From Hymenopellis radicata (taxonomy: Eukaryota > Basidiomycota > Agaricomycetes > Agaricales > Physalacriaceae), in assembly GCA_015501595.1 (NCBI GenBank), contig JADNRX010000121.1, forward strand, positions 1-64,000: a DNA stretch of 64,000 bases. Direction: 5' to 3'. This document shows, piece by piece, positions 35,637 through 48,911 of this stretch (position 1 is the stretch's first letter; the number at the start of each line of letters is the position of its first letter). Both the position numbers and the translations under genes were made by a program. Under the pieces are notes generated by a model. That model did not search any database. It saw only the letters and a list, made by a program, of their open reading frames with translations, and was not told where the DNA came from.

Positions 35637-38037
35637 ATGGCTTCTCGTTCGGACGAAGAGAAAAGTACGCCTGCATCGAACGAAATGGCTTCTGTTAACG
35701 CAGTTTTTCAAGGCCTCGCGGACGTCTCGACCGCGGATGTCGAACTGCAGCACCAAGGCAGAGTGGCGGGGAAGGAAGCGAATTTGAGGCGGTCGCTGAA
35801 CGGACGCCATACCGCTTTGATAGCAATCGCGTCGGGAATCGGTGCGTACACGCTTTTTCGCCTCCGTCGAGTCATGAACGCCGTTATTTAGGTACTGGGC
35901 TTTTCGTGGGTCATCGTTTCTGTGTATACCCACACATTTCTAATCGTGTCGTAGCTTGGTTCTGGTACTGCGCTGGCGAGCGCTGGGCCTCTTGGTGCGC
36001 GTTTTCGCTATGCAAACTCGCTCGGTGTTCACACTATCTAGGTCTCCTGCTCGGATATGCACTCATGGGCCTGATAACATCCGGTATTGCCTTTATAAGT
36101 GCTGAAACCGCTGCTTTTCTTCCTGTTAGTGGAGGTTTCATTCGTATGTGTTCTGTCTTTTCTCAGAAATAACCTCTTCTTGACTTCTTATGTTAGGCCA
36201 CATTCCAATGTTCACGGACAGAGCCTTGGGAATTACGGTCAGGCTTTCGTGTTCACTGTGAACGGTCGTCTAGACCTTTCTTGTACAGGTTGGCTGGATG
36301 TTTTGGTACCTGCTGTCGATAACCGCGGCAGCCGAAATCGTCGCCGCTTCAAGCTTGATAGGCTATTGTAAGTCGGATCCAGTCTATGTCCGGTAACGTT
36401 CCCAATTGGGCTCATTATCTATAGGGAAACCTGACCTTAACCCCACGATTTTCATCTCTGTTTTCCTGGTCCTAATCGTCTTCTTCAACTTCCTCCCTGT
36501 TCGGTTCTATGGAGAGCTTGAATTCGTCTTCGGTATCATGAAGTCCCTGCTGGTGATTGGGCTCATCCTAGCTGGTCTCATTGTGGACGTCGGCGGTTCG
36601 CCTAGTGGCGAGGCATGCGCGTTAGTTACTCAGTGAGGTCCGTTCTGATATTCCATGCAGTACATCGGTGGCAAAAATTGGCGCCCAACCCCAATCAAGG
36701 AGTACCTTGTGGAAGGCAGTACTGGTCGTTTCCTTGCCGTTTGGAGTACACTCAGTATGTCATTGCTCTCTCTACCTGTTCTAGGACATGTGTAACGAGT
36801 GGCTTAACAGTCAACGCCGCGTTCGCGATGGGCAACATCCAAATTACGACGAGCATTGGCTCTGAAATTGTCAATCCTCGTGTCAATCTTCCAAAAGCCA
36901 TGCGACGTGTCTTCTGGAGAATCTTCCTATTCGTAAGATTTGCACCTCCAGTTTATTTGCGTCAAAGTAATGCGCGATCCAGTACATCTTGTCGCTACTC
37001 TTTGTTGGTTTGTTGATATCCGCTGATGATCCCAGACTTGGGCTTGGCAGCGCCACTGCATCTTCTCCATTTGTTTTGGCCTTCCAGACAGCTGGCATCA
37101 AGGTAGCATCGGACCTAACGTACACGAATGGAGCTTAAATCGCATTTTTATAGGCCCTTCCTGCCATCATCAACGCCGTCGTCATTACTAGCGCCTTCTC
37201 CTCTGGCAACGGGGTCCTTTTTTAGCCTCGCGTACTCTCGTGGGTCTGGCGTCGGATGGATCTGCACCCCAGTTCGTGCTGAAGACAAACCGCTACAGGT
37301 GCGGCGCTCCGTTTCTTTTCGTGATGTCATGTCAACTTCGTAAAGATCACCATACTGGGCTGTGATAATCTCATCCATTTTCCTGCCTTTGGCGTACCTC
37401 AATTGTGGTGGCGCTACACCCGCCACAGTCTTCAACTGGTTTACAGCGTTAATGTGAATTTTCTTGCAGTTTGTGCTTCAGATTGGTTTACTCATGCCAC
37501 TCGTTAGCGCCGTCGCGGGATTGAACATATGGACTACCATCTGCGTCGCATACGTGAGGTTCTTCTACGGCTTGAAGAAACGTGGCTACAGTCGCGACGA
37601 CCTATTCTACAAAAGCTGGGGCCAACCGTGGGTTGCAAGTACGTCTTCACATGCGCAAGTGGCGTTGGACATGTACTAACATGACAACCAGTCGCGTGCG
37701 GTGTGATGTGTTTCTTGATCGTCTTATTCTCTGGATTCGCGCTTTTCTTCCCTGGCAACTGGACCGTGTCGGGATTCTTGTCGAACTATGTGAGTCATCT
37801 CAGCCTCGAGGCTTGTAGCGGCGGTAACACCAGCTCTAGATCAATTGCTTCATATTCATCGCGCTGTACATCGTGTTGAAGCTGACGATAGAGGCACCTT
37901 GGGTATCATACGAAGACATGGACTTTTCGGAAATGGAAGTGACAAGGGCTGAGAAGAAGGCGATGGAAGAAGCTCAGGCTCTGAAGCATGAAGTTCCGTG
38001 GTGGCGTAGACTATTAGAGAAATTCTTAGATCAATAG
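35637..38037 (+). CDS. Amino acid permease (YAT family, APC superfamily)
   Basis: Twelve-span plasma-membrane amino acid/H+ symporter. It starts MASRSDEEKSTPAS at 35637. Family motifs assembled over about ten introns are RHTALIAIASGIGTGLFLGSGTALASAGPLG, GYALMGLITSGIAFISAETAAFLP, GFIRHIPMFTDRALGITVGWMFWYLLSI, YWKPDLNPTIFISVFLVLIVFFNF and GEYIGGKNWRPTP. The C-terminal half reads NPRVNLPKAMRRVFWRI, ALPAIINAVVITSAFSSGN, RTLVGLASDGSAPQF, YVRFFYGLKKRGYSRDDLFY and a cytosolic end EVPWWRRLLEKFLDQ. One intron (36613-36660) begins GC (GAG|GCATGC) and ends CAG, a GC-AG intron. Confidence 0.92.
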
Positions 38038-38439
38038 ATGGCGCGTCAATTGACGACTGCCCCAACAAGTACACACCCACAGTCAGAACCTAAGAGATGG
38101 TGATTACCCTTTTCCGGGGATCACTGTGGCGATTATGTGGCGTAGTACAACTGGTTGGAGATCTCAACGTGGAGTCCAAGGAGTCGTAGAGTAAAAGAAA
38201 CAGCAGAATCGAGTGTTAGAACGTGTCATCGGTTGCAACTATTAGTCGTGAAATAATACAAAAGAATGTTACGAGTATAGAAGCCCCAAACAATAGTACT
38301 GTTACACACATGTTCAAGTTTTAGTAGGTAACTGCCGGAGTAAGTTATGTGCCTTGCGCAAATAAGTAGGAAAGCATGTAGAAAATACGGTTATGAGCAC
38401 GTAAAATAATTAGAGTCCGCAGATTTCATCGGAGACCGA
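38038..38439. other. Convergent 3' intergenic region
   Basis: AT-rich spacer between the 3' ends of the amino acid permease (+) and CDK1 (-). No coding frame or repeat stands out. Confidence 0.55.
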
Positions 38440-40056
<1,617 letters not shown>

Positions 40057-40469
40057 GGTCAGTGTGGCGGTTTCCATGTGGGGCTCGCTACACACCGTTC
40101 TCGGTCCATTTAACGGTCAACAAAAGGTGCAGGTTGGATGGCAGCGGTCAACGTCGTATTCAACAACGAGCAAAGCAGTGGGTGAAATAGGAAAGAAGGG
40201 GATATCCAACGCCGATGGATGTGAAGAAGATTTAAACACAAAGAGGGAGATCACGTAATTCCTGATCTCCTTTATCCTCGAGCAGGCGTTCAATCATTTC
40301 CGGGTGTTTTCACTCCAGGCAGAGCAGGGACGAATCATTATGTTAACATCAACACTGTCAACTGCATAGTGGTCTTCTGCCTTGGGAAAGTACACTGATA
40401 AATTTATTCTAAACGCATGTAGCGGTACAAGATGGACCCATTTCCTTCTTTCTTTCCGCGGCCCAGATG
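40057..40469. other. Intergenic region between CDK1 and GPN1
   Basis: 5' flank of CDK1 and 3' flank of GPN1 (both minus). No gene is seen. Frames on the plus strand read across the CDK1 start and are not supported. Confidence 0.5.
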
Positions 40470-41901
40470 CTATCCCGGCCTTGGCCAATTTGTCCCTTGG
40501 TTATCCTGTCTGCGAGCGCGGGTAACATCGATGTACTGCCCTGGCCATGCGTCATCCGCTGCGAGATCCTGTGTAAGTATGCTTCAAAGTGAGTCACAGG
40601 CTCACTTACTTCGGTCAATGAGATTGAGCTCTGTATCATCATCGTCATCTTCATCATCCTCATTCGGATCCCAACGGTCATTCAGGGCGACATTCGGGTT
40701 GCGCGCACGATCAATTTCCAGATCCTTCATCAGGCGGTTCATGGAGTCGTCTTTGACATCCTGTAATGCCTTTTCGCGCGCAGCTCTTGAACGCTCTAGC
40801 TCAGGAAGATATTCTCTGTTTGTCTTGATCAGTTGGAATGATCACTGTCATCAAAACTGAAGTTCACTTTTCGTATTCTTCCCTAGATGCCTCGACAGCA
40901 TCAAAAAATTCCTTGATACCTTGACCGGTCATGCTCGAAACTCCAACGGCCTGATTGAAGGAGGATGAACAATGGGGAAAGGGATAGACTTGATTTGGAA
41001 ACTGACCGTCAGGTTTTGGTAAAACTCGTCCAAGACAAGGCTCATGCTGTTCATGAGGCTGTTCATGTACGTGGGTTCACCCTCGGCATCCCTTGCACCA
41101 CCATGGGTAGCAAGAGCCTCCTGGAACACTTCGAAATCTTTCATCCAGTCAATCGCAAAATCGTGCGGCTGCACATCAGTTTTGTTGAAGACCAAGATAA
41201 AAGGAAGCTTTGTTTTGTAAAGGATGCTGTAAGTCGTTGGAGTTTGAGCACTGGTCAAGAGCATGCTCGATGGGACTAACCTGCAGGCGTAGAGCATATT
41301 CGACATAAATGTGGCAGGGGCGGTGGTTCGAGGAGTATCAATGATATACGCAACAACAGTTGGCAGAGACGACGCGACGGCATCGGTAATGATGGCACCA
41401 GAAGCTGACCAGGTGAAGATTTCGATTTGTCCGGGGGTATCAAGTATCACGTAGCTTGTATCGAGGTTCAAAGATAAATCAGGAAAACAAAGGATGGCGT
41501 ACTCCACCGTCTCCGCCCGTTTCTCAACCAATCCCAGGACTTGGTCGAACTTTGTCGTAAACAAGTTGAGAGCGGTCAATATGCCTCCATTGGGACCCAG
41601 ATTGTACCTTGACTCGTATACGGATTCGTCATAGGATAGATAGCAGAAGCAATGATGCATACTGTTTCATGACCTCCTGGTAGTTGACTGTATCCCTAAT
41701 GTCTATATTGGCCTCAAAGGGGACGTGTGTGACTGCTGGATCGAGGTTGAGGATGTACGGAGGTGATGGCGGATTCTGCGAGTGTAGATAGGAATTTATT
41801 CGCTGCACAAAGGTTGATTTGCCAGCGCCTGCCATGCCAATGGCGATGATGGCAACTGGCTTTTTCTTTGGCGCTGTGTCCGCCGTTGTCGAGCTCGACA
41901 T
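40470..41901 (-). CDS. NPA3: GPN-loop GTPase 1
   Basis: Cytosolic GTPase needed for nuclear import and assembly of RNA polymerase II. Motifs in order are Walker [33 protein letters not shown], the GPN motif [19 protein letters not shown]3 [40 protein letters not shown] and NKTD-type LVFNKTDV. The C-terminal part has [14 protein letters not shown], a long helical segment with [29 protein letters not shown], an acidic run (NEDDEDDDD) and the end [20 protein letters not shown] reached after a 41-nt intron. The ATG at 41901 precedes [19 protein letters not shown], which fits the family. Confidence 0.93.
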
Positions 41902-42157
41902 GGTGGTGGTAGCAGTCCAAGCTTGGAGTGATGAAAAATTCTGATCGGCTCTCGGACCGGCCTTCTCTCCTTTCTGTCAGTTGGCTCCTGGAATCCCTCT
42001 AGCTTGTCTGGCTGTTCTTGTGATGTTACGCTTTTGATCTGCATTCCGAGGACCGACTCGATAATGACTCTCTTCCCTGCCGAATTCCAAATGAGTTCCG
42101 TTGGGTATTTAAACCGCTGGTGCTTATCTCAGTCTGCCACTTATCTTCCCACCCACA

Positions 42158-43080
42158 ATGTCATCCTTCGACGTTCAGAAAGACTACACTAATGCAGGAT
42201 TCGGGCATCGCATCGGCTGGGGGAAAAGACCCGCTTTGGTCGTGATAGACATGTGCAAGGTTAGTGCTTAGCACTCCTCATCCACTTCAGTGTTACAGCG
42301 TATCGAACGCGCTTCGATAGGCATACTTTCTGCCTGGATCTCCTTTGACCATTCCTCAACCTGTTGGCGATGTACCAGGTGAATGTAAGCAGCTGGTAGA
42401 AGCCGCGCGTGCATCTGGTGTTCCCATCATCTGGACTCGACAGGTAGGATGAAATGCGTCTTATAAGTGGAGATACAAGTCTAACAATCTGACAGATTAC
42501 GCACAAGTCCATGTACGACGGCGGCATCTTCTATATGAAGATCAAGGAGCCGGCGCAGACTTTCCTGACCCACTACGGAGAGCAACTAGACGATCTGCAA
42601 AGTTCGCCTGACGAGATTGGTGAAACACTCCCTCATTGATGGTATCGATACCCTTGCTAATGGAATTGTTATCTACTTATCAGTTATCTCTAAACAATAT
42701 CCATCGGCGTTCTTTGGTATGTCCTGTGTTATTAGTGGGAGCTTTCATCTTAAGTATAATACGGCAGGCACATCTTTATCTTCTACACTGACGTCCCACG
42801 GCATTGATACTGTCATTGTATGTGGCGTATCTACAAGCGGGTGCGTGCGTGCTTCGACGTTGGATGCTATGCAGCACGGGTTCCGGTTTGTCTCTCTCGC
42901 TTTTCGTCGAAACATGGCTCATTCGACATGTTGTGCAGTCCTATGGTGGTGGGAACTGCGTGTGGCGACCGGACGCCAGAGATTCAGAAAGCGAATCTTT
43001 TTGACATGGACTCGAAGATGGCGGATGTGGTGACACTCGAGGAGGCTCTGTCCAAGATCAAGGCTGGCTGGTCAACTTGA
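42158..43080 (+). CDS. Isochorismatase-fold cysteine hydrolase (N-carbamoylsarcosine amidase-like)
   Basis: Hydrolase of the isochorismatase superfamily; exact substrate unknown. It starts MSSFDVQKDYTNAGFG at 42158. The catalytic Asp lies in RPALVVIDMCKAYF. Later parts are PIIWTRQ, ISKQYPSAFFGTSLSSTLTSHGIDTVIVCG and the catalytic Cys block VSTSGCVRASTLDAMQHGFR, then PMVVGTACGDRTPEIQKANLFDMDSKMADVV. Five or six introns; the last (donor GTTTGT near 42888, acceptor GCAG near 42940) joins FR to PMVV. The Asp-Lys-Cys triad is plausible (Lys in ISKQYPSAFF). A decayed copy of its 3' end lies 2.3 kb downstream. Confidence 0.88.
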
Positions 43081-43582
43081 AATGCTAGTATCGTCGATGA
43101 TGATTATCCAGCGACCAACTGAACCCGTCCACGCCATATTCCCTTTGCTTAGTAAATTACAAGCAAGCTCATTTCTTCCGTTCCTTACCCAATCACTGGG
43201 CGGTATTGCTGAGTGTTCTATTGAAACCAAGGTCTTTTTCTTCTTTCTACACTGAGCTCGAGGGAGGGCTTGTAGAGAAGCAGAATATCCTCGTAGTTTT
43301 GGAACATATTGTGACACGTTGTAACCCTGCGTGTGACTTTGAAATCCATTTTGATTACTGACCATCATGTGCAAATGTGCGTCCAGTCCAGTGTCCCCCT
43401 CTCTTGCTGCCTTGCTCTGCTCCGGTGTTATTCATACCTAAATCGACAGTAACGAGCTCTGTACGAGAAGAACGCCGACCTTGGAATGCTGGGATGACGA
43501 AGGGAACTTCTTCCGGCCCGGAGGCTTTAAATGATCACGATTGAGCCTTGTATCCGACTTGGGATTCCGTTGGCGTTCTTTC
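43081..43582. other. Intergenic region
   Basis: Between the isochorismatase-like gene and the multipass membrane protein gene, both plus. No supported gene. Confidence 0.5.
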
Positions 43583-45170
43583 ATGGCCCTGTATCCTATA
43601 GCTTCAACTGCCCTCTCATTATCCCTACTTGTACCTGACGTTGCCTCTATTCCTCTGCTCGTCGCCTCTTCGAATATCACCCTTCCCGACAACGTCACGA
43701 ACCATGGCGAGCCAAACCTGCTATGCAAACCCTCTACAGGGTTCACTGTATTCTCATTCATCCTCGCCAACTATGTCATGCATGCTGCAACTACCCAGAC
43801 CTTCCCTCGCGAGTCTCCACTCCATCAGGTCCTCACTTTTGTGACGGTGCTTTTGTTCCCGGCGGCTGGGATATCGCGCGGACTGAACAACATCGCTCGT
43901 GGAATCCTTGTTACGGCTAACCGGAAACACGGTGACCTGCACAAGGCAGCGGCGGCTGGGGCGCTGTGGACGGTTGTAAGAAGAGAAGACTGGCGTCCTG
44001 TCTTCGGACATGCGATACACGGTATAACAGCGCATCGGTGCATACGATTAGTTTTGTCTATACACCTGCTTCTAATATTCTCTATTTTTCAGATCCATTT
44101 CCTCGCAGGCTGTGAGATGGAGGATATACCGGCCGAAGTGGCTGCGCACTCATCGTTTATTCCCGGGGTGGAAGTTCACGGATGGTGTTTCTCCGGATCA
44201 CAGATTCGAATCTATACACGGTGCAGCGAAACCCTTGCCCATAGGTTACGCTTATGCATGCGTTCCTCCGAACGCCGTGCTCACTGCTCCCGTTTCACAG
44301 TCCACAGTTCGCATCGAGGCATCTCTTAACAGCGCTAAGATCGTTATTGCCATCATCCAGACCATCTTCTCTTCCTATACACTTTACGATGGTCGCAGAG
44401 ACTTGATTAAGCGATACGGATACGCGTCATTCTTGTGCACTGTTGTTCCGTACGCAGTCATGTCTGTCGTCAATCTCCTTGGGGGTCTGCTCTTGCCGAC
44501 GTATCCCTGTGTGTTCCTTGTTCGTTCAGAGGTTATGGACGAGTTGGAACATCGCTTTGGAAAGCTCTTCGATGGAACTGTTGGCGCACTGGTTCCTGTG
44601 ACGTTGGGTGTGCCGGCGTTACAGCTCGTGTCTTCGGATGATGCGACGCACGACAAGTTAGTCCATAACTCGCGGGACGTTGTAGTGCTAGAAGTCACGC
44701 CACATGAAGTTGACCCCGACATATCCATACCTATGTGCGCTCCCTTTCATTGCAGACCTTCCGTGAGTCTTCCAATGTGGCTCAAGCGGATCCGAAAAGC
44801 ATTGCCAAGAATAGTCTCCTTGCCGGCTGGCTACGAGCTTGGTATCTTGATAAACTTGATTGTATGCTTTCTTGTCGTCGTTGGTGTTCCTCTGGGAATC
44901 ATTGGCGCACTCAGTGCCTTCGATAAGGGGGATAGCACATTGGCGCAGAGGGTGTGGACAATGACGTGGCTTGCGTGCGGATCCATGTATGGACTCCTTG
45001 TGTTTGGGTTCATGAACTACAGTTCGCCACTACTCAATATCGGTGGGGATTCGCAAGTCACGATTTGGATAGACCTTGGGATGCGTGTGCTGGCGGCGGT
45101 TCCTGCGATTGGTGGTATGATCGTGGTGTCCCAGATGATTATGGACTATGGGGATTGCATCGTATTTTAG
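43583..45170 (+). CDS. Multipass membrane protein, unknown function
   Basis: Unassigned protein with a cleavable-looking N-terminus (MALYPIASTALSLSLLVP) and a lumenal segment with N-glycosylation sites. Hydrophobic spans are FTVFSFILANYVMHAA, VLTFVTVLLFPAAGI, VIAIIQTIFSSYTLY, FLCTVVPYAVMSVVNLLGGLL, LGILINLIVCFLVVVGVPLGIIGAL, MTWLACGSMYGLLVFGFMNY and VLAAVPAIGGMIVVSQMI. One intron spans about 44023-44092 (GTATAA...TTTCAG). Just after it a -1 break at GG 44108-44109 joins HDPFPRR to AVRWRIYRPKWLRTHRLFPG. The architecture resembles orphan mushroom membrane proteins. I do not infer transport. Confidence 0.7.
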
Positions 45171-45270
45171 CACCCTGTCTGGACGAGTGCTTGGTCCTTA
45201 CTACGCGTACGACCTCGGCGTTTGTTTTATGAGATTTAATGGCAGACGACAAGATGATGAAATTTCTACA

Positions 45271-45440
45271 TTCAACATATTGGACGTCATGCAGCGCGGA
45301 GTCCGGTTTGTCTCTCAATTTCCCTCAAGATGTATGCTCATCAAAATACTACAGGCCCCATGGTGGAATGGTGGGCACCGCGTCGTGCAATGTCATGGCT
45401 AGATGATCAACTTGAAATGCCATTGCTAGCATTCATTCGT
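45271..45440 (+). pseudogene. Decayed 3' fragment of the isochorismatase-like gene
   Basis: The stretch ttggacgtcatgcagcg with following gtccggtttgtctctc (45280-45316) closely matches 42862-42899 of the intact gene, including the end of the Cys-block exon and the intron donor. Next, ccccatggtgg near 45357 matches the start of the last exon (tcctatggtgg). Then gatcaacttgaaatgc near 45407 matches the intact gene's 3' end (ggtcaacttgaaatgc). The body of the last exon is missing and no reading frame survives. Confidence 0.7.
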
Positions 45441-45595
45441 GGACCATCAGATATCAACGATAGCTATCTCGCTAATGGAGAAGGCTACGGAAGACCAGTA
45501 GAAGACGTGACGCGTATCGGAGTTTGACCTTGCTCAAGCTGTCAAAGAACCTCAAATGGATCTGCGCTCGGCTCACTTCCTTTCCAACCACCACC

Positions 45596-47070
45596 ATGCT
45601 CGGCTCTAACTTGCCTGTTCTTGAAAACATGGACGAGATTCGCTCCGGGCAGCAATTCAAACTGCCATTCGGCAATATAGACGGTCTGAAATACGATCCC
45701 GGTGAGTACAACGCACCTGTCCTACTCCAACTGGCTCAATGCATTGTCCAGACGCCCTCCCAGAAGGCTACAGTGGAGCCGCTCATTTGATACAAGAGTT
45801 TAATGGTAATAACACGTATGAGGGCGTTCATCTGATCATCACAAGACAACCTACTACTCCGCCGAATGCTACTCTCGAAAGTCATCCCGATGGCTGGACC
45901 GAATGTCTCGTCCCTCCCGTTGTAAAGAGGACGATTCTCTCAACTCCTGGATTTCCTGCTCCGCTAGACCGTGTACCTCCTGCCCATCGCATCGGCCCAT
46001 CTCCGTCAGGTGGCATGGGGATGTTCGCCACTCGGCCGCTTGAGGCTGGTGATTTGATCTTTGCTGAGCGCGCTATGATCATTGCTACAGGAGGCGTGTA
46101 TGCCTTGCAGGGTGCAGACCATCTCAAGGGCATAGACTATCTTCGAGCTCTTCTCATAGAAGCCGAAAAAACACTCGAAGTGCCATACGGTCGTCTATTG
46201 CCCGAGTGGAAGGAGGCCTTTATGAACTTGTCCAACAGTCATGAGAATGACGGCAGCGGCCCTCTTATGGGTAGGCTGAGAACCAATGGATTCACGATCT
46301 GTGGTCTCAGCGGTGCTAGAGGTAGGTCGTTAACTGTTGGGCGACGTATTGTTCTAGATTCTAACGTCTATCTCAGAGGCCCCATATTCCGGTGTCTTCG
46401 ACGTTCTGTCGCGGATCAACCACAGGTTGGCCAACTGCCGTTGTTCTGTATATCTACTCACAAGTTTGTCAGCTGTGGTCCAAACACTACGCGCCACTTC
46501 GACATGAAGACCTTTGCATTGAAACTCTACGCCGTCCGCAATATCAAAGAAGGAGAAGAAATCACGACCTCGTATTGTGAGCTAGATATACCTACCTCCC
46601 AACGTCAGAAAAGCCTCGCTCCCTACGGCTTTCAATGCGCTTGCCCCCATTGCTGTGATCCCTCTTCTGACGCTCGTCGCGCCCGTATTCGCAAAGAGTT
46701 CGACTCCAGCGTCAACGCGGAACGACTTTCCATGTGGCTGGAAAATACTAGGTTGCCCGATGATCTTCTTATCAAGGAGACCGAGGAAGCGCTGAAGGTG
46801 ATGGAACGCGAGGGTATGACTGGGAGCGCTTACTACTCCGCCAATCTCATGCACATGTGTGCCATCTACAACGCACTGGACAACGATGTCGCGACTATCA
46901 CCAAATATAAAGCGCGTCTGCTAAAATTGTGGATTGCGGCAGATGGCTTACTGCAGACGAAGCTCGAGATGTTCAAGATGATTGTCGTGCCCCTCCAAGG
47001 CAGGCGGAAGAAGAAGAGCGTGGCGATACGCGCAGTAGATCGGCTTCCTTCTGAGAACCGGCGAGGTTAG
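45596..47070 (+). CDS. SET-domain protein, copy 1 of a tandem pair
   Basis: Predicted lysine methyltransferase-like protein of the SMYD-related fungal SET group; substrate unknown. It starts MLGSNLPVLENMDEIRSGQQ at 45596. Exon 2 resumes after a 5' intron (donor GTGAGT at about 45701). The SET core is split: GGMGMFATRPLEAGDLIFAER, then a ~50-residue insert. The AdoMet-binding NHSCGPNTTRHFD appears only after removing the intron between about 46425 and 46470. TFALKLYAVRNIKEGEEITTSYC and the post-SET CACPHC follow. The C-terminal helical region (LPDDLLIKETEEALKVMEREG, YNALDNDVATITKYKARLLKLW) matches copy 2. Confidence 0.85.
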
Positions 47071-47448
47071 CTGCCAGGGAGCTTGTTGAAGTCTTTGGGT
47101 CTAGATGTTTCAACTTTCATTTGTTTGAGCGCATGGTTCCTTTCGACACTATATCTCATGGACGACAGTGACTGAACTGTATTAACTTTGAAGACTGTAT
47201 TCGAATCCTTGTGGGCATCAGTAGATATATTAAAGAGGAACTTGAAAGTGCTGTAAGCATATCGGAGTTTGAATGTGTCACCCTCATTCGTCCTGCTCGA
47301 AGGTCTTTTATTCGATACGGTGGCAGCACTATGCGACTCCGTAATACAATAACAGAAGCGCCGATGGCAACCCTGCAGTCTATGGTGTCAAAGAGAAGTC
47401 AAGGAAGGATCTGCACTCGGTTCGCATACTAGTGGCACTACCACCACC
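47071..47448. other. Spacer between tandem SET genes
   Basis: The last ~50 bases resemble the region just upstream of SET copy 1 (ggatctgcactcggttc and ccaccaccatg against ggatctgcgctcggctc and ccaccaccatg), so the duplication included the proximal promoter. No other gene is seen. Confidence 0.6.
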
Positions 47449-48911
47449 ATGAAGGCCTTTCCTCTGCTGGAGAACGCTGACCTGGCACGGTCGGGCGAGA
47501 CTTTCAAAATGCCGTATGGCAACATTGACGGCCTCAAGTACGATCCTAGTGAGTAGTACAGCAGCGACTCCGCTCAAGGATCGACCTAATCGGTGACTAG
47601 ACATCATACCAGAAGGCGTTAACCTTGCACGTCCAAGCGAGGTGGTAGACGCGAATGAGACGTATAAGGGACTTGATGATAAGGGATCGCTCATAAGCAC
47701 GAGCCAGCCCTCCGTGAATGTTTCAGCCACACTTCAGAGCGAACCCGACGGTTGGACAGAATGCCTCGTTCGCCCATCTGTCAAGAGACGGATCCTAAGT
47801 ACTCCTGGCTTTCCCGCCCCGCTCAATCGTGTCGTCCCTCCTGCCCATCGCACCGGTCCATCTCCCTCTGGCGGTCTGGGCATGTTCGCTGCTCGTCCGC
47901 TTGAGGCTGGCGATTTGATCTTTGCCGAACGCGCCATCATCATCGTCCCCAATGGCCAAGCCCAACCCGTCGCGTCCCATCTCAAAGGCAAAGACCTTCT
48001 TCGAGCTTTTTTCCTGGAGACTGAGAAGACTCTGGAAATAGCCTACGAGCGGCTTCTTCCAGAGCTCCAAGAACGATACATGGCTCTGTCCAACTGTCAC
48101 GAAAATGACGGAAGTGGTCCGATTTTGGGTAGACTGAGAACAAATGCCTTCGGGATCACTCCTCTTGCGCCTGAATCAGGTCAGCACTTGCCATCGTGAG
48201 AGTAGCGGACCTTCTGACTTTCATCATTTGCAGAGATTCCATATTCTGGCGTCTTTGATGTTCTCTCCCGCATCAATCACAGGTTTGCGTCTTGTCTGGG
48301 GCTTTTGTGGCGGCTTGTTAATGCCACTGTCTAGCTGTGGCCCCAACACCGATCGCCATTTCGATATGAAGACCTTTTCCATGAAACTGTACGCCGTCCG
48401 AGATATCAAGGAAGGAGAAGAAATCACGACGTCGTATTGCGACCTAGAGGTAGCCACGGCGGCGCGTCAAAAAGCACTTGCACCCTACGACTTCAAATGC
48501 GCTTGCCCTCATTGCTCTGATCCGTCTTCCGACACTCGTCGGGCGCGCATGCTCAAGGAATTTGACTCCAGAATAAACAGCGCGCGACTCAGAATGTGGT
48601 TGGGAAACACTCGTCTCCCCGATGACCTTCTCGTCAAAGAAACCGAGGAGGCGTTGAAGGTGATGGAACGCGAAGGTCTGGAAGGATCCGCCTACTATTC
48701 TTCCAATCTCGTGCACATGTGCGCCATTTACAGTGCGCTCAACAATGACGCTACTGCTTTCAAGCGGTATAAAGCGCGCCTCCTCAAATTGTGGATTGCG
48801 GCTGGCGATGATCTGCAGCAGAAGATTGCCATGTTCAAGGCCATTGTTGTGCCACTGGAGGGTGCCCGTGAGAAGGCGAAGAAGGGGATACTAAATGTCA
48901 GGAACTACTAA
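47449..48911 (+). CDS. SET-domain protein, copy 2 of a tandem pair
   Basis: Starts MKAFPLLENADLARSGETFK at 47449, colinear with copy 1. Shared blocks include YGNIDGLKYDP, EPDGWTECLVRPSVKRRILS, TPGFPAPLNRV, SGGLGMFAARPLEAGDLIFA, HENDGSGPILGRLRTNAFGI and IPYSGVFDVLSRINHSCGPN across the same-position intron. DRHFDMKTFSMKLYAVRDIK, GEEITTSYC, CACPHC and the C-terminal LPDDLLVKETEEALKVMERE follow. The N-terminal linker differs (VDANETYKGLDDKGSLISTS). The C-terminus is shorter. All SET motifs are intact, so it is likely functional. Confidence 0.86.
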
